Origin: Limosilactobacillus fermentum
GTDB taxonomy: Bacteria; Bacillota; Bacilli; Lactobacillales; Lactobacillaceae
Reading direction: 5' to 3'
Length of the DNA: 64,000 nucleotides
NCBI RefSeq assembly: GCF_013394085.1
Contig: NZ_CP040910.1
Coordinates: forward strand, 188,884-252,883
The position numbers and the translations under genes were made by a program. The notes beneath the pieces were generated by a model. It saw nothing but the letters and a program-made list of their open reading frames with translations, had not been told where the DNA came from and ran no database searches. Shown here one piece after another: positions 8,644 to 17,128 of this stretch (position 1 is its first letter; each line of letters starts with the position of its first letter).

Positions 8644-9660
8644 ATGCAAACATGTCCAAACTGCGGGGCCCAAATGCCTGCCGACACTAAGTCCTGTACC
8701 AACTGCGGCGCTCAGCTAGCGGTGGCCGAAGCCAAACCGGCAGCGGCGCCGCAATCAACCGCCCCAACGACGAAAGAAGAGGCGCCACAAGCGACGCCGA
8801 ACGTCTGCCCAATCTGTGGCGAGCCCTACGAGGAGGGGACCAAGTTCTGTACTAACTGTGGTCAACCGCTGACCGCGGAGAAAAAGGAACCGGGGGTGGC
8901 GGCGAGCGCGATGAACGCCGCTAGTACCGCCGTTAAAAATGTCGATACCGACCGGCTCAAGGCCGGGGCGGTGGGCTACTGGAGCTGGCTGTGGGGGTCG
9001 GTGAAGGCGCCAACCAAGGTGGTGCAACCGAAGTTTAAGTACACCGGGGTCTTAACGATTGTCGGCGAAACGTTGTTGGCAATGTTAGCGATCCTCGCCG
9101 TTCTAACGCGGGCACTTCACGCGGCCACCTCGGCGTTTGGGGGTTCCTGGTTTGACACCCTTGCCATAATCAACGGGCACACGGGCACTGGAGCAGCCTC
9201 GACCACGCCGTCCGCAACTGGCCTTTTGTTCCGGGGCTGGCTGTTTGCGATCGTCGCCGCACTGTTGATGATCGCCTGCGCCTACCTCTTGCAACGGGTC
9301 AGCCAACGGGAGCCGGAAAACGATTTTTGGGTCTTTACCAACCAGGTGGTGCACGAAACAAACCTGATCGCCTTCTTTAACCTGGCCCTGTTAGTGATCG
9401 CGCTCCTGTTTGCCTACACCACGGTGGTTATCTTCATGGTGATCTTGTTCAGCTTGGACCTGAGTTTGCTGACGGTCTCGCTGTACCGGGCGGTCTTGCG
9501 TAGCGATCACGGGGCCGGCAGCCTCGATCCGGTGTACGCCGGTCTAATTTTAGCGGTGGCAATTGGCCTGATTTACATGCTGTTCTCCTTCTTGGTGGGG
9601 CAAGAACTGGTGGCCTCCGCTTTGAAATCGTTCGGCGACTTTATGGATAGTCTATTTTAG
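8644..9660 (+). CDS. Double zinc-ribbon membrane protein of unknown function
   Basis: About 338 residues. Two zinc ribbons lie at the N-terminus: CPNCG with CTNCG within residues 3-25, and CPICG with CTNCG near residues 54-75, separated by an Ala/Pro/Thr linker. About four membrane helices follow in the C-terminal two thirds (from residue ~140), ending FLVGQELVASALKSF. I choose the ATG at 8644, since the ribbon starts immediately after it; an ATG at 8620 is possible. It is followed 11 bp later by a second zinc-ribbon membrane protein, so the two are probably one operon under the palindromic site at 8597. The function is not recognisable; the family is common in lactobacilli and usually annotated only by its ribbon. 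Confidence 0.8.
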   Translation: MQTCPNCGAQMPADTKSCTNCGAQLAVAEAKPAAAPQSTAPTTKEEAPQATPNVCPICGEPYEEGTKFCTNCGQPLTAEKKEPGVAASAMNAASTAVKNVDTDRLKAGAVGYWSWLWGSVKAPTKVVQPKFKYTGVLTIVGETLLAMLAILAVLTRALHAATSAFGGSWFDTLAIINGHTGTGAASTTPSATGLLFRGWLFAIVAALLMIACAYLLQRVSQREPENDFWVFTNQVVHETNLIAFFNLALLVIALLFAYTTVVIFMVILFSLDLSLLTVSLYRAVLRSDHGAGSLDPVYAGLILAVAIGLIYMLFSFLVGQELVASALKSFGDFMDSLF

Positions 9661-9671
9661 GAGGTTGGATC

Positions 9672-11222
9672 ATGGCATCAAATTTTTGCCCCAATTGTGG
9701 GCACGAATTAAAGCCCGGCGCCCGTTTTTGTCCGAACTGTGGCTACCGGCTGCGGACGGCCACGGAACCGGCACCGGGCTCAGCTAGTCAAGCACCGGAG
9801 TCTAAGGTCCCTGAGCAGCGCCCAACTGAAGTTGCTTCGGCCAACCCCGTAGCTTCCACGCGGTCCAGCCAACCAAGTGCGGCGCCGCAATCAACCGCCC
9901 CGGCGGCTAAGCAAGCAGCGGATGAGGCACCAACGCCAGCCCGGGCTCAGCGCCGGCAGCGCCCCCAGGGTAAGTCCCGCAAGCCGCTGTGGATCGGCGT
10001 TGGGGTGGCGGCGGTCGTCTTGATCGGGGGTTACGCCGTCGGGAGTAGCTACTACTCCCGGCAAAACCAGCTCAACCGGGCGATCAGCGCCCTTTCGTCA
10101 ACCAAAGAGGACGCCTCACCCTACCTGGTCAGCGCCAACACCAGCCTGAAGGTCACCAAGGACAACGCAAAGCCGTTGCAACGCTACTTTACCGGTCACG
10201 CCAGCGAACTCAGCTCCCTGAAGCAGACCTTCTTGACTAGCGACACCTACGGCAATTACCGCTACGTGCGTTCGGGCAGTCACTGGCTGATCTTCCCGCG
10301 CTACCAAATTTCCTTTGAACCGGCCTACGCCGAGTTAATGACTAACCACGAGGGAGTCACGGTGAAGATGGGTGGTAAGCAGGTTGCCACGCTTAGCGCC
10401 AACGATCAGTCCAGCCGTTCTTATTACTCCAGCTTCAGCAACGACGCCCAGACCGCCTACACCCACAAGGTTGGGCCATACGTGCCGGGGGACTACTCCT
10501 TTACGGCCAGCGGGACGGTGAACGGTCGCAAGATCACGGCTAAGGCCAACGCCACCCTGACGCCGGGGAGCACGACCACCGTCGACGTCGGGCTGTCGAC
10601 TTTGACCTTCACCGTGGTCGGACCGAGCGGGGCGACGGTTTACGTTGGCGGCGATAAGGCCGGCACGATTGGCGACAGTGGTAGCCTGGAACTCAAAGAC
10701 TACCCAGTGAGCGGCAACACCAGCGTTTACTTGACCGTCAACGCCAGTGGCAAGACCTACGAATCCAAGCACGCCACGATTGGCAAGGACCTCGATTACG
10801 ACAACCAGATCGCCCCGACCTTCACCGGGATGATTTCTAAGGATGACGCCGACACCCTGATGAAGGACGTCTACTCAGAGGCCCTGACCGTCCGTGACAG
10901 CACCGATGATAGTACCCTGGCCGATTACTTCAAGGACGGTGCCAGCAACGAGTACTACCAGCAGTTAATCAAGATGGCCAATGGTCACAGCGGCAACGAT
11001 TCGATTGATAGCTACGATTACGAGGCCCGGGTTAACTCGGTCGCCCCGGCCGGCGATAACCAAACCACCGTTAACTACGACGTCACTTACACCTTCGACT
11101 TTGAAGACGGCAGCACCAAGACCCAGGTCTTCCGCTACAACGGGACCATCGTCAAGGACGGCAGCGACTACAAGGTCGTTTCACTGGGGGACGCCAAGAA
11201 GGTGAGTGAGAAGACGGAATAA
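9672..11222 (+). CDS. Zinc-ribbon, single-TM protein with extracellular TcaA-like region
   Basis: The 516-residue protein has one zinc ribbon (CPNCG at residue 6, CPNCG near residue 22), a disordered Pro/Ala/Ser linker that shares APQSTAP with the upstream gene, a basic stretch (RRQRPQGKSRK), one membrane helix near residues 106-125 and about 390 extracellular residues. The outside part has beta-rich repeats (for example GATVYVGGDKAGTIGDSG) and a C-terminal NTF2-like region. This order resembles TcaA, a Gram-positive wall-stress protein linked to glycopeptide response, but the similarity is architectural and I would not assign the function. Coupled to the preceding gene by an 11-bp gap with AGGAGG. 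Confidence 0.75.
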   Translation: MASNFCPNCGHELKPGARFCPNCGYRLRTATEPAPGSASQAPESKVPEQRPTEVASANPVASTRSSQPSAAPQSTAPAAKQAADEAPTPARAQRRQRPQGKSRKPLWIGVGVAAVVLIGGYAVGSSYYSRQNQLNRAISALSSTKEDASPYLVSANTSLKVTKDNAKPLQRYFTGHASELSSLKQTFLTSDTYGNYRYVRSGSHWLIFPRYQISFEPAYAELMTNHEGVTVKMGGKQVATLSANDQSSRSYYSSFSNDAQTAYTHKVGPYVPGDYSFTASGTVNGRKITAKANATLTPGSTTTVDVGLSTLTFTVVGPSGATVYVGGDKAGTIGDSGSLELKDYPVSGNTSVYLTVNASGKTYESKHATIGKDLDYDNQIAPTFTGMISKDDADTLMKDVYSEALTVRDSTDDSTLADYFKDGASNEYYQQLIKMANGHSGNDSIDSYDYEARVNSVAPAGDNQTTVNYDVTYTFDFEDGSTKTQVFRYNGTIVKDGSDYKVVSLGDAKKVSEKTE

Positions 11223-11223
11223 G

Positions 11224-11340
11224 GAAGTGCGGACCAACCATAAAGCAGGCCGTGGGGTAAGGATAGGGTACAGGTTAGCGCGTCAGCGGTGTTCTGTGGC
11301 CAGACTTAGCCACTAGACCTGCGGTTGAGGAGCACGTTAT
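11224..11340. repeat. Interspersed hairpin repeat, copy 4 (reverse orientation)
   Basis: 117 bp beginning GAAGTGCGGACCAACC and ending GAGCACGTTAT, the reverse orientation to copies 1-3. Begins 2 bp after the stop codon of the zinc-ribbon gene. Confidence 0.85.
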
Positions 11341-11345
11341 CTTTG

Positions 11346-11462
11346 GAAGTGCGGACCAACCTCCTCGACGGGCCGTATGACTAAGCTAGGATGAGTGGTT
11401 GATGCGACATGCATCGTTCTTCATCCGTACTTAGGCACTAGACCTGTGGTTGGGGCTAACCG
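11346..11462. repeat. Interspersed hairpin repeat, copy 5 (tandem with copy 4)
   Basis: A second reverse-oriented unit 5 bp after copy 4. The tip is GATGC-GACAT-GCATC. The last bases after GGTTGGGG have diverged from the usual AGCACGTTAT. Confidence 0.8.
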
Positions 11463-11473
11463 TTGTAAATACC

Positions 11474-11520
11474 AAAAAGGGGTTACGGGAAAACGAAGAC
11501 GTTTTCCCGTAACCCCTTTT
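11474..11520. terminator. Bidirectional terminator
   Basis: A near-perfect stem of about 20 bp (AAAAGGGGTTACGGGAAAAC and its complement) with a GAAGAC-type loop and T runs on both strands. It serves convergent transcription from the zinc-ribbon genes and from the SDR/GH3 pseudogene. Confidence 0.92.
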
Positions 11521-11522
11521 AT

Positions 11523-12257
11523 CTATTTAATTAACCCTAATTTCGCCTTCAACCTTAAGATCCGGGTGACAGATTGATTGAGTTGGTGGACCGAAATCGT
11601 GCCGTTAGCCACCACCTGCTTAATGGCGGGGATGTCGGTACGGTAGTCATTGGTCAAGAGCATGTCGTTGCCCGCTTCGACGGCTAAGACAGCAACGTTT
11701 TGGTTAGTCTGCTTAGCGTATTCTTTGATGGCGTCCATCGCCAGGTCGTCGGTGATGATAACCCCCTTGAAGTGGAGGTCGCGCCGCAGTAGCTGGTGTA
11801 CCGGCTTGGACAGTGAGGCCGGCGCATTCGGGTCGACGGCCGTCATTGTGATGTGAGAAACCAAGATGCTATCGGCGCCGGCCTTTTGATCAACGATGAT
11901 CGTCCCCATCAAGTTGACGTCTAAGGCCTTGTGGATGTTATCAAGGTCGGCTTCGACAAAGGGGGTGTGGTTACCCAAGATCCCGGCCACGTTGGCCACC
12001 ACGTCTAGCTAGCCGTATTGGTCCACCAGTTGGGCGATGATTTCTTCCACCCGCTTGGCGTCGGTGACGTCGCCTTCCTTAAAGGTGTAATCACCGAGCG
12101 CCTGCAGTTCCGCGGTGTGGCCACCATCCTTAAAATTAAGGGCGGTCACGGCAAAGCCTTCGTTCAAAAACTTCTTGACGGTGGCCAAGCCGATCCCGCT
12201 GGTCCCACCGGTGACGAGTGCAGTTTTAGTCATGATGATTCCTCCAATCAAATTCAA
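11523..12257 (-). pseudogene. SDR dehydrogenase fused to NagZ-like GH3 fragment, with an internal stop
   Basis: Read on the minus strand, the first 80 or so codons are the start of a short-chain dehydrogenase (TALVTGGTSGIGLATVKKF, the NAD-binding glycine motif). A TAG at 12009-12011 interrupts it in frame after DQYG; the same frame then continues LDVVANVAGILG, the next SDR block, through NLMGTIIVDQ. At that point, without frame loss, it becomes KAGADSILVSHITM and GVIITDDLAM, the C-terminal part of a glycoside hydrolase family 3 (NagZ-type beta-hexosaminidase) domain with its aspartate nucleophile. The catalytic YxxxK half of the SDR and the first half of the GH3 domain are absent. I infer a deletion that joined two genes, followed or preceded by the nonsense mutation. 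The ATG near 12233 (MTKTALV) has AGGAGG upstream. Confidence 0.85.
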
Positions 12258-12272
12258 TCATTCACAATAGTT

Positions 12273-12343
12273 TATAGGTATGATGTTAATTGAGAACGCT
12301 TAAGTTGGTAAGTAGGCACTTTGAATTGCGCAAGGTACCTATA
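12273..12343. promoter_or_regulatory. Divergent control region with paired TATAGGTA sites
   Basis: TATAGGTA (12273-12280) and its exact complement TACCTATA (12336-12343) face each other in the gap between the SDR gene start and the HxlR gene. HxlR-type regulators usually bind inverted repeats beside their own gene and a divergent target, so this is a candidate operator pair (inference). Confidence 0.45.
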
Positions 12344-12364
12344 AGTAGGAAATGGGGGATTCAC

Positions 12365-12682
12365 GTGGAAGAAGTACGCTATCATTTTGGGGCCAGCCTG
12401 GTCCTCTCGATCATTAGTGGCAAGTGGAAACCGTCGATTATTTGTGAGCTGGATGAAGGGGCGTGCCGTTACAACGAATTGCACGAGCAACTCAACCAAC
12501 ATAATGCCCACCCCATCAGCCAAAAGGTCTTAACCGAACAGCTTCGTCAACTGGAAGAGGACTTGATCGTCACCCGAACCAGCTATAACACGGTGCCGCC
12601 TAAGGTGGTCTATTCCCTGACGCCGTACGGGAGCCGCCTGCACCAGTTCCTAGTTGAAATGACCAAGTTGGGCGAGGAATAG
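12365..12682 (+). CDS. HxlR-family transcriptional regulator, probably shortened
   Basis: Starting at the GTG at 12365 (behind GGGGGAT) the 105-residue product has the HxlR winged helix: ISGKWKPSIICELDEG, then RYNELHEQL and ISQKVLTEQLRQLEEDLIV, and the wing VVYSLTPYG. The frame is open to 12290 but no family sequence precedes the GTG. After the TAG at 12680-12682 the same frame stays open for 23 more codons to 12754 (reading APHLAKAGTPIEFDYHYQ), which looks like the original C-terminus. The DNA-binding core is complete, so partial function is possible. HxlR proteins often sense reactive aldehydes or quinones and control a neighbouring oxidoreductase; here the divergent SDR is itself a pseudogene. 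Confidence 0.8.
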   Translation: MEEVRYHFGASLVLSIISGKWKPSIICELDEGACRYNELHEQLNQHNAHPISQKVLTEQLRQLEEDLIVTRTSYNTVPPKVVYSLTPYGSRLHQFLVEMTKLGEE

Positions 12683-12789
12683 GCCCCGCACCTGGCCAAG
12701 GCGGGCACCCCAATTGAGTTTGACTACCACTACCAGGAAATGATTCACCACTAGAAGCCGAATGAGAGAGTGAGTGGGAAATAACCTAC

Positions 12790-12832
12790 TCGGCCTGCTT
12801 AGGCACTAGGTCTGCGGTTGGGAGCACGTTAT
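12790..12832. repeat. Half copy of the hairpin repeat
   Basis: Only the GGCACTAGGTCTGCGGTTGG-to-GAGCACGTTAT half is present, directly before full copy 6, as at 8.4 kb. Confidence 0.65.
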
Positions 12833-12837
12833 CTTTG

Positions 12838-12956
12838 GAAGTGCGGACCAACCTCCTCGACGGGGCGTATGGATAAGCTGGGACGAACGGTTGATGCGGT
12901 ACGCATCGTTCTTCGGCCAGCTTAGACACTAGCCCCGTGGTTGGGGAGCACGTTAT
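12838..12956. repeat. Interspersed hairpin repeat, copy 6
   Basis: 119 bp, reverse orientation. The outer helix pairs ACGGGGC with GCCCCGT, a covarying variant seen only here. The tip is GATGCG-GTA-CGCATC. Confidence 0.85.
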
Positions 12957-12980
12957 CTGTCTAACATTCGTGAATACAAC

Positions 12981-13023
12981 AAGAGGCTGGGAGAAAATCG
13001 TGTTTTCTCCCAGCCTCTTTTTT
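12981..13023 (+). terminator. Strong terminator upstream of the purC promoter
   Basis: AAGAGGCTGGGAGAAAA pairs perfectly with TTTTCTCCCAGCCTCTT around TCGTG and ends in T's. It insulates the pur operon from upstream transcription. Confidence 0.92.
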
Positions 13024-13095
13024 AAAAACCGTTAAATAGATGATTAACGAACTAGAAACCGTTATCTTAAACCGTTTTACCCCATCCTTGCGATT

Positions 13096-13227
13096 AAACA
13101 CGAACATTAAAGTGATAATTACATTAAAATGGCGTCGATTTGTTGACGAGCGATGATAAAACTTGTTATTCTATGGTCACGATTTAGCGAATTTATCGCC
13201 GAAAATAATAATTATTGTTCGTGTTTT
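13096..13227 (+). promoter_or_regulatory. purC promoter with two PurR-type boxes
   Basis: AAACACGAACATT (13096-13108) matches 11 of 13 PurBox positions. The promoter is TTGACG (13143-13148), 18 bp, TATTCT (13167-13172); with a start near 13179 the box is centred at about -77, as at purE. A second box in the opposite orientation (ATTGTTCGTGTTTTA, 13213-13227) lies in the leader just before the purC ribosome binding site, with a CGAA-N14-TTCG arrangement at 13200-13221. No G-box (purine riboswitch) structure is seen. Confidence 0.7.
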
Positions 13228-13250
13228 ACTGAAAGGGAGTCACCGCGAAA

Positions 13251-13973
13251 ATGGAAGAGAAGCTGTTGTACGCCGGGAAGGCAAAGGAAATGTGGACCAC
13301 CGAAGATGAGGACCAACTGCGGGTGGTGTACTTAGATCAAGCCACCCAGTTGAACGGGAAACAAAAGGAACACTTTGCTGGCAAGGGGGCCGCGGCCCAC
13401 GCCATTTCCGACCTGGTCTTCCACTACTTGATTGACCACGGAATTGAAACCCACTTCATCAAGAAGCTGTCGGCGACCGAGGACCTAGTTGAAAAGTGCG
13501 CCATGGTACCGCTGGAGTTTGTGACCCGTAACACCGTCGCCGGCCACTTCGCTTCCCGCTTTGGCCTGGAGGAAGGAACGGCCTTGCCGCAACCGGTCGA
13601 AGAAAACTTCTACAAGGACGACGAATTAGACGACCCCTTCATTAACGAATCGGCCGCCGTCGCCTTAAAGATGGTGACCCCGGCAGAATTTGACCGGTGC
13701 TGGGCGATTTGCCGCCAGGTTAACCAACTGCTAACGCCGCTCTTTGAAAAGGCCGGCATGCAACTGGTGGACTTCAAGCTCGAATTTGGCCGCCGGAGCC
13801 GGGATAACCAGATTATCTTGGCCGACGAATTCTCCCCGGATAACTGCCGCCTGTGGGACACGACTACCCACCACCACCTGGATAAAGACGTCTTCCGGCG
13901 CAACCTCGCCGACCTGACGACCACCTACCAAGAAGTGTACGCCCGTTTACAAGCAGCCCTAAAGGAGGACTAA
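13251..13973 (+). CDS. purC: Phosphoribosylaminoimidazole-succinocarboxamide synthase
   Basis: The 240-residue SAICAR synthetase joins aspartate to CAIR using ATP. It starts EKLLYAGKAKEMW, the family N-terminus with the nucleotide-binding GKAKE loop, and contains PLEFVTRNTVAG and ADEFSPDNCRLWD, the aspartate and Mg sites. The ATG follows GAAAGGGAG. It heads an eight-gene operon whose members overlap or sit within 4 bp of each other up to purF. Confidence 0.96.
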   Translation: MEEKLLYAGKAKEMWTTEDEDQLRVVYLDQATQLNGKQKEHFAGKGAAAHAISDLVFHYLIDHGIETHFIKKLSATEDLVEKCAMVPLEFVTRNTVAGHFASRFGLEEGTALPQPVEENFYKDDELDDPFINESAAVALKMVTPAEFDRCWAICRQVNQLLTPLFEKAGMQLVDFKLEFGRRSRDNQIILADEFSPDNCRLWDTTTHHHLDKDVFRRNLADLTTTYQEVYARLQAALKED

Positions 13974-13975
13974 TT

Positions 13976-14218
13976 ATGACCACCGTTCGGATTTACGTGA
14001 CCTACAAGCCATCCGTTTTTGACCCCCAGGGGGAAACGATTACCAACTCGATTCACGCCCTCGGCCACCAAGACGTGAAGAGCGTCACCGTCGGCAAGTT
14101 CTTTGACGTAACGGTTGACGGTGACCAAGTTGGAGCGACGGTTAAGCAAATTGCCGAGGAACTCTTGGTTAACTTCAACATGGAAACCTACACCTACCAA
14201 GTACTGGAGGAGAAGTAA
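13976..14218 (+). CDS. purS: Phosphoribosylformylglycinamidine synthase subunit PurS
   Basis: 80 residues, the usual PurS length. PurS is the small structural subunit that bridges PurQ and PurL in the three-part FGAM synthase of Gram-positive bacteria. The sequence VRIYVTYKPSVFDPQGETI and the C-terminal YTYQVLE are family features. It starts 2 bp after purC. Confidence 0.93.
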   Translation: MTTVRIYVTYKPSVFDPQGETITNSIHALGHQDVKSVTVGKFFDVTVDGDQVGATVKQIAEELLVNFNMETYTYQVLEEK

Positions 14219-14899
14219 ATGAAGATTGCGGTGATTGTCTTTCCGGGGTCGAACTGTGACATCGACCTCTACGAAGCGTTGAAGACGGTTTGCGGCGCCG
14301 ACGTGGACTACGTCGACCACCAGCAAACCAGCCTGGCCGGCTACGACGCCGTGATGCTGCCGGGGGGCTTTTCGTACGGTGACTACCTGCGGGCCGGGGC
14401 GATTGCCCGCTTCGCTAAGATCATGCCGGAAGTTAAGCGCCTGGCCGACGAAGGCAAGCCGGTCTTTGGGACTTGCAACGGTTTTCAGATTTTAACCGAG
14501 GCCGGCCTATTACCGGGGGCGCTAAAGAAAAACGACAGCCAAAACTTCGTCTGCAAGACGACGCCACTAGAAGTCGTCAATAACCAAACGATCTTCACCA
14601 GCCAGTACCAAGAACACGAACGGATTAACCTGCCGATCGCCCACGCCGATGGTTCCTACTTTGCCGACCAAGCCACCTTGGACGAGCTGGAAGCTAACCA
14701 CCAGGTGGTCTTTCGTTACGCCGAGGAAAACCCCAACGGATCCTTAAACAACATCGCCGGGATCTGCAACCGGGCCGGCAACGTCTTGGGGATGATGCCG
14801 CACCCGGAACGGGCGGTCGAAGCAATCTTGGGCAACACCGATGGCCTGCGGGTCTTTAAGTCACTGTTGGAAAACGGCACGGTCATTGCGGAGGGATAG
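14219..14899 (+). CDS. purQ: Phosphoribosylformylglycinamidine synthase, glutaminase subunit
   Basis: 226 residues, class I glutamine amidotransferase. It supplies ammonia to PurL. The nucleophile Cys lies in GTCNGFQIL (about residue 87) and the His/Glu pair in [10 protein letters not shown] near residue 200. Its ATG directly follows the purS stop, indicating coupled translation. Confidence 0.96.
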   Translation: MKIAVIVFPGSNCDIDLYEALKTVCGADVDYVDHQQTSLAGYDAVMLPGGFSYGDYLRAGAIARFAKIMPEVKRLADEGKPVFGTCNGFQILTEAGLLPGALKKNDSQNFVCKTTPLEVVNNQTIFTSQYQEHERINLPIAHADGSYFADQATLDELEANHQVVFRYAEENPNGSLNNIAGICNRAGNVLGMMPHPERAVEAILGNTDGLRVFKSLLENGTVIAEG

Positions 14900-14902
14900 G
14901 AA

Positions 14903-17128
14903 ATGAAGCAAGCATTAACGCCAGAACAAATTAAGGAACAAAAGCCTTACTTGGACTGGAGCCTAAGCGAGCGCGAATACGACTACATTTCAGAAAAACT
15001 CCTGGGCCGGTTGCCTAACTTCACCGAAACCGGGCTCTTCTCCGCCATGTGGAGTGAACACTGTTCCTACAAGAAGTCCAAGCCGGTCTTGCGCTTGTTC
15101 CCCAACCAAAACGACCGGGTCCTCCAGGGGCCTGGTGAAGGGGCCGGGGTCGTTGACATCGATGACGGCCAAGCGGTGGTCTTCAAGGCCGAAAGCCACA
15201 ACCACCCGTCGACGGTCGAACCTTACCAGGGGGCCGCAACCGGGGTCGGGGGGATCTTGCGTGATATCTTCTCGATGGGGGCACGGCCAATTGCCAGCCT
15301 CGATTCCCTGCACTTCGGCGAACTCGACGACCCGAAGATGCAAATGAAGGTCGCCGGTACCGTTAAGGGGATTGGGGATTACGGTAACTGCATGGGGATC
15401 CCAACCGTGGCCGGGGAAACGACCTTTGACCCGTGCTACTCGGGCAACCTCTTAGTCAACGCCATGAGCGTCGGCTTGATGGACCAAAAGGACATCCAAA
15501 AGGGGAAGGCCGCCGGGATCGGCAACGCCGTGATGTACGTCGGGGCCAAGACTGGTCGTGACGGGATCCACGGGGCAACCTTTGCCTCGGCCGACTTCTC
15601 CGACGAAAACGCCACCCAGCGGTCCGCCGTGCAAGTCGGGGACCCCTTCATGGAAAAGCTGCTCTTGGAAGCCTGCTTGGAATTGATTCAAAACCACCCC
15701 GACTGGTTAGTGGGGATCCAGGACATGGGGGCGGCCGGGATCGTGTCCTCGTCCGCCGAAATGGCGAGCGAAGGGGATGCGGGGATGGACCTCGACCTCG
15801 ACCTCGTTCCGCAACGCGAACCGAACATGTCGGCCTACGAAATCATGCTGTCCGAGTCCCAAGAACGGATGCTGCTGTGCGTCAACAAGGGCCACGAAGA
15901 CGACGTCAAAAAGATCTTTGACTTCTACGGCCTGGAAGCCGTCACGATCGGCCGGATCACGGAGGGGCGCCAGTACGTCTTGCACCACGACGGGCAAGTC
16001 GTTTGTGACATCCCGGTTTCCAGCTTAACCGACGACGTCTTAGAAGAAACCTCCGAAGAACAAAAGCCGGCCCGGATTTTGCAGGCCGAACAAGAGGCTA
16101 ACTGGCAACCGGAAGTAACAGACGCCGGGGCGACCCTGGAACAACTGCTCCAACAGTCGACGATCGCCGACAAGTCAATCTTCTTTGAACAATACGACTC
16201 GATGGTTCGGACCTCGACGGTGGTCGGCCCCGGGTCTGACGCCGGGGTCCTGCGGGTCCGCGGCACCAAGAAGGGCCTGGCGATGACGACCGACGGCAAC
16301 GGCCGCTTCGTGTACCTCAACCCGGAAGTTGGGGGCAAGATGGCCCTGGCCGAAGCGGCGGCTAACATTGTCGCCACTGGGGCCCTGCCACTGGCGATCA
16401 CCGACTGCTTGAACTACGGGGACCCCAACGACCCAGAAATCTTCTGGGAGCTCCACCAATCAGTGTCCGGGATGGCCGAAGCCTGCCGGGTCTTTGACAC
16501 CCCGGTCATTTCCGGGAACGTTTCCTTGTACAACGAAAATAACGGCCAGGCCATTCACCCCACCCCAATGGTCGGGATGGTCGGCCTGATCAAGGACTTA
16601 AAGGACCTGGTTAAGATGGCGGCCCAAGCAGCCGGCGACCAAGTCTACCTGCTGGGCCAAACCGGTGACGACTACGCCGGTAGCGAACTGCAAAAGATGC
16701 TGACCGGCGACATCGCCGGGACGGTGGCCGACTTCGACTTAAACCACGTCCACGCCATGATGAAAACCCTGCTGTCCCTAATGGAAGACGGCAAGGTAGC
16801 GTCCGCGCACGACCTGGCCGAAGGGGGCCTGGGGGTCGCCCTAGCCGAAACGCTCTTCAAGACCGACCTGGGGATGAACCTCAAGCTCGACTTAACCAAG
16901 AACCAACTCTTTAGTGAAACCGCCGGACGCTTTGTGGTGACCGTCAAAAAAGAAGACGCTGCGGCCTTTGAGGCGGCCCTGGGCGACGACGCCACGCTGA
17001 TTGGGGAAGTTACCAACAGCCACTGGCTCCAGGTACGCCTGGCGGACGGCAACCTGAACAAAAACGTTGCCGACTTAGAACAATTGTGGAAGGAGGCCAT
17101 TCCGTGCCAGCTGAAATCAAGGGATTAA
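14903..17128 (+). CDS. purL: Phosphoribosylformylglycinamidine synthase, synthetase subunit
   Basis: 741 residues, the size of the small-type PurL that works with PurS and PurQ. It amidates FGAR to FGAM with ATP. N-terminal [20 protein letters not shown], the WSEHCSYK active-site block, [20 protein letters not shown] and the second-half [13 protein letters not shown] are clear. The ATG is 4 bp from the purQ stop. Its 3' end overlaps purF by 25 bp. Confidence 0.96.
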   Translation: MKQALTPEQIKEQKPYLDWSLSEREYDYISEKLLGRLPNFTETGLFSAMWSEHCSYKKSKPVLRLFPNQNDRVLQGPGEGAGVVDIDDGQAVVFKAESHNHPSTVEPYQGAATGVGGILRDIFSMGARPIASLDSLHFGELDDPKMQMKVAGTVKGIGDYGNCMGIPTVAGETTFDPCYSGNLLVNAMSVGLMDQKDIQKGKAAGIGNAVMYVGAKTGRDGIHGATFASADFSDENATQRSAVQVGDPFMEKLLLEACLELIQNHPDWLVGIQDMGAAGIVSSSAEMASEGDAGMDLDLDLVPQREPNMSAYEIMLSESQERMLLCVNKGHEDDVKKIFDFYGLEAVTIGRITEGRQYVLHHDGQVVCDIPVSSLTDDVLEETSEEQKPARILQAEQEANWQPEVTDAGATLEQLLQQSTIADKSIFFEQYDSMVRTSTVVGPGSDAGVLRVRGTKKGLAMTTDGNGRFVYLNPEVGGKMALAEAAANIVATGALPLAITDCLNYGDPNDPEIFWELHQSVSGMAEACRVFDTPVISGNVSLYNENNGQAIHPTPMVGMVGLIKDLKDLVKMAAQAAGDQVYLLGQTGDDYAGSELQKMLTGDIAGTVADFDLNHVHAMMKTLLSLMEDGKVASAHDLAEGGLGVALAETLFKTDLGMNLKLDLTKNQLFSETAGRFVVTVKKEDAAAFEAALGDDATLIGEVTNSHWLQVRLADGNLNKNVADLEQLWKEAIPCQLKSRD

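Noticed and set aside
13023..13250. Purine riboswitch before purC
   Set aside because: No conserved three-way junction core sequences are seen; PurR-type boxes explain the region better.
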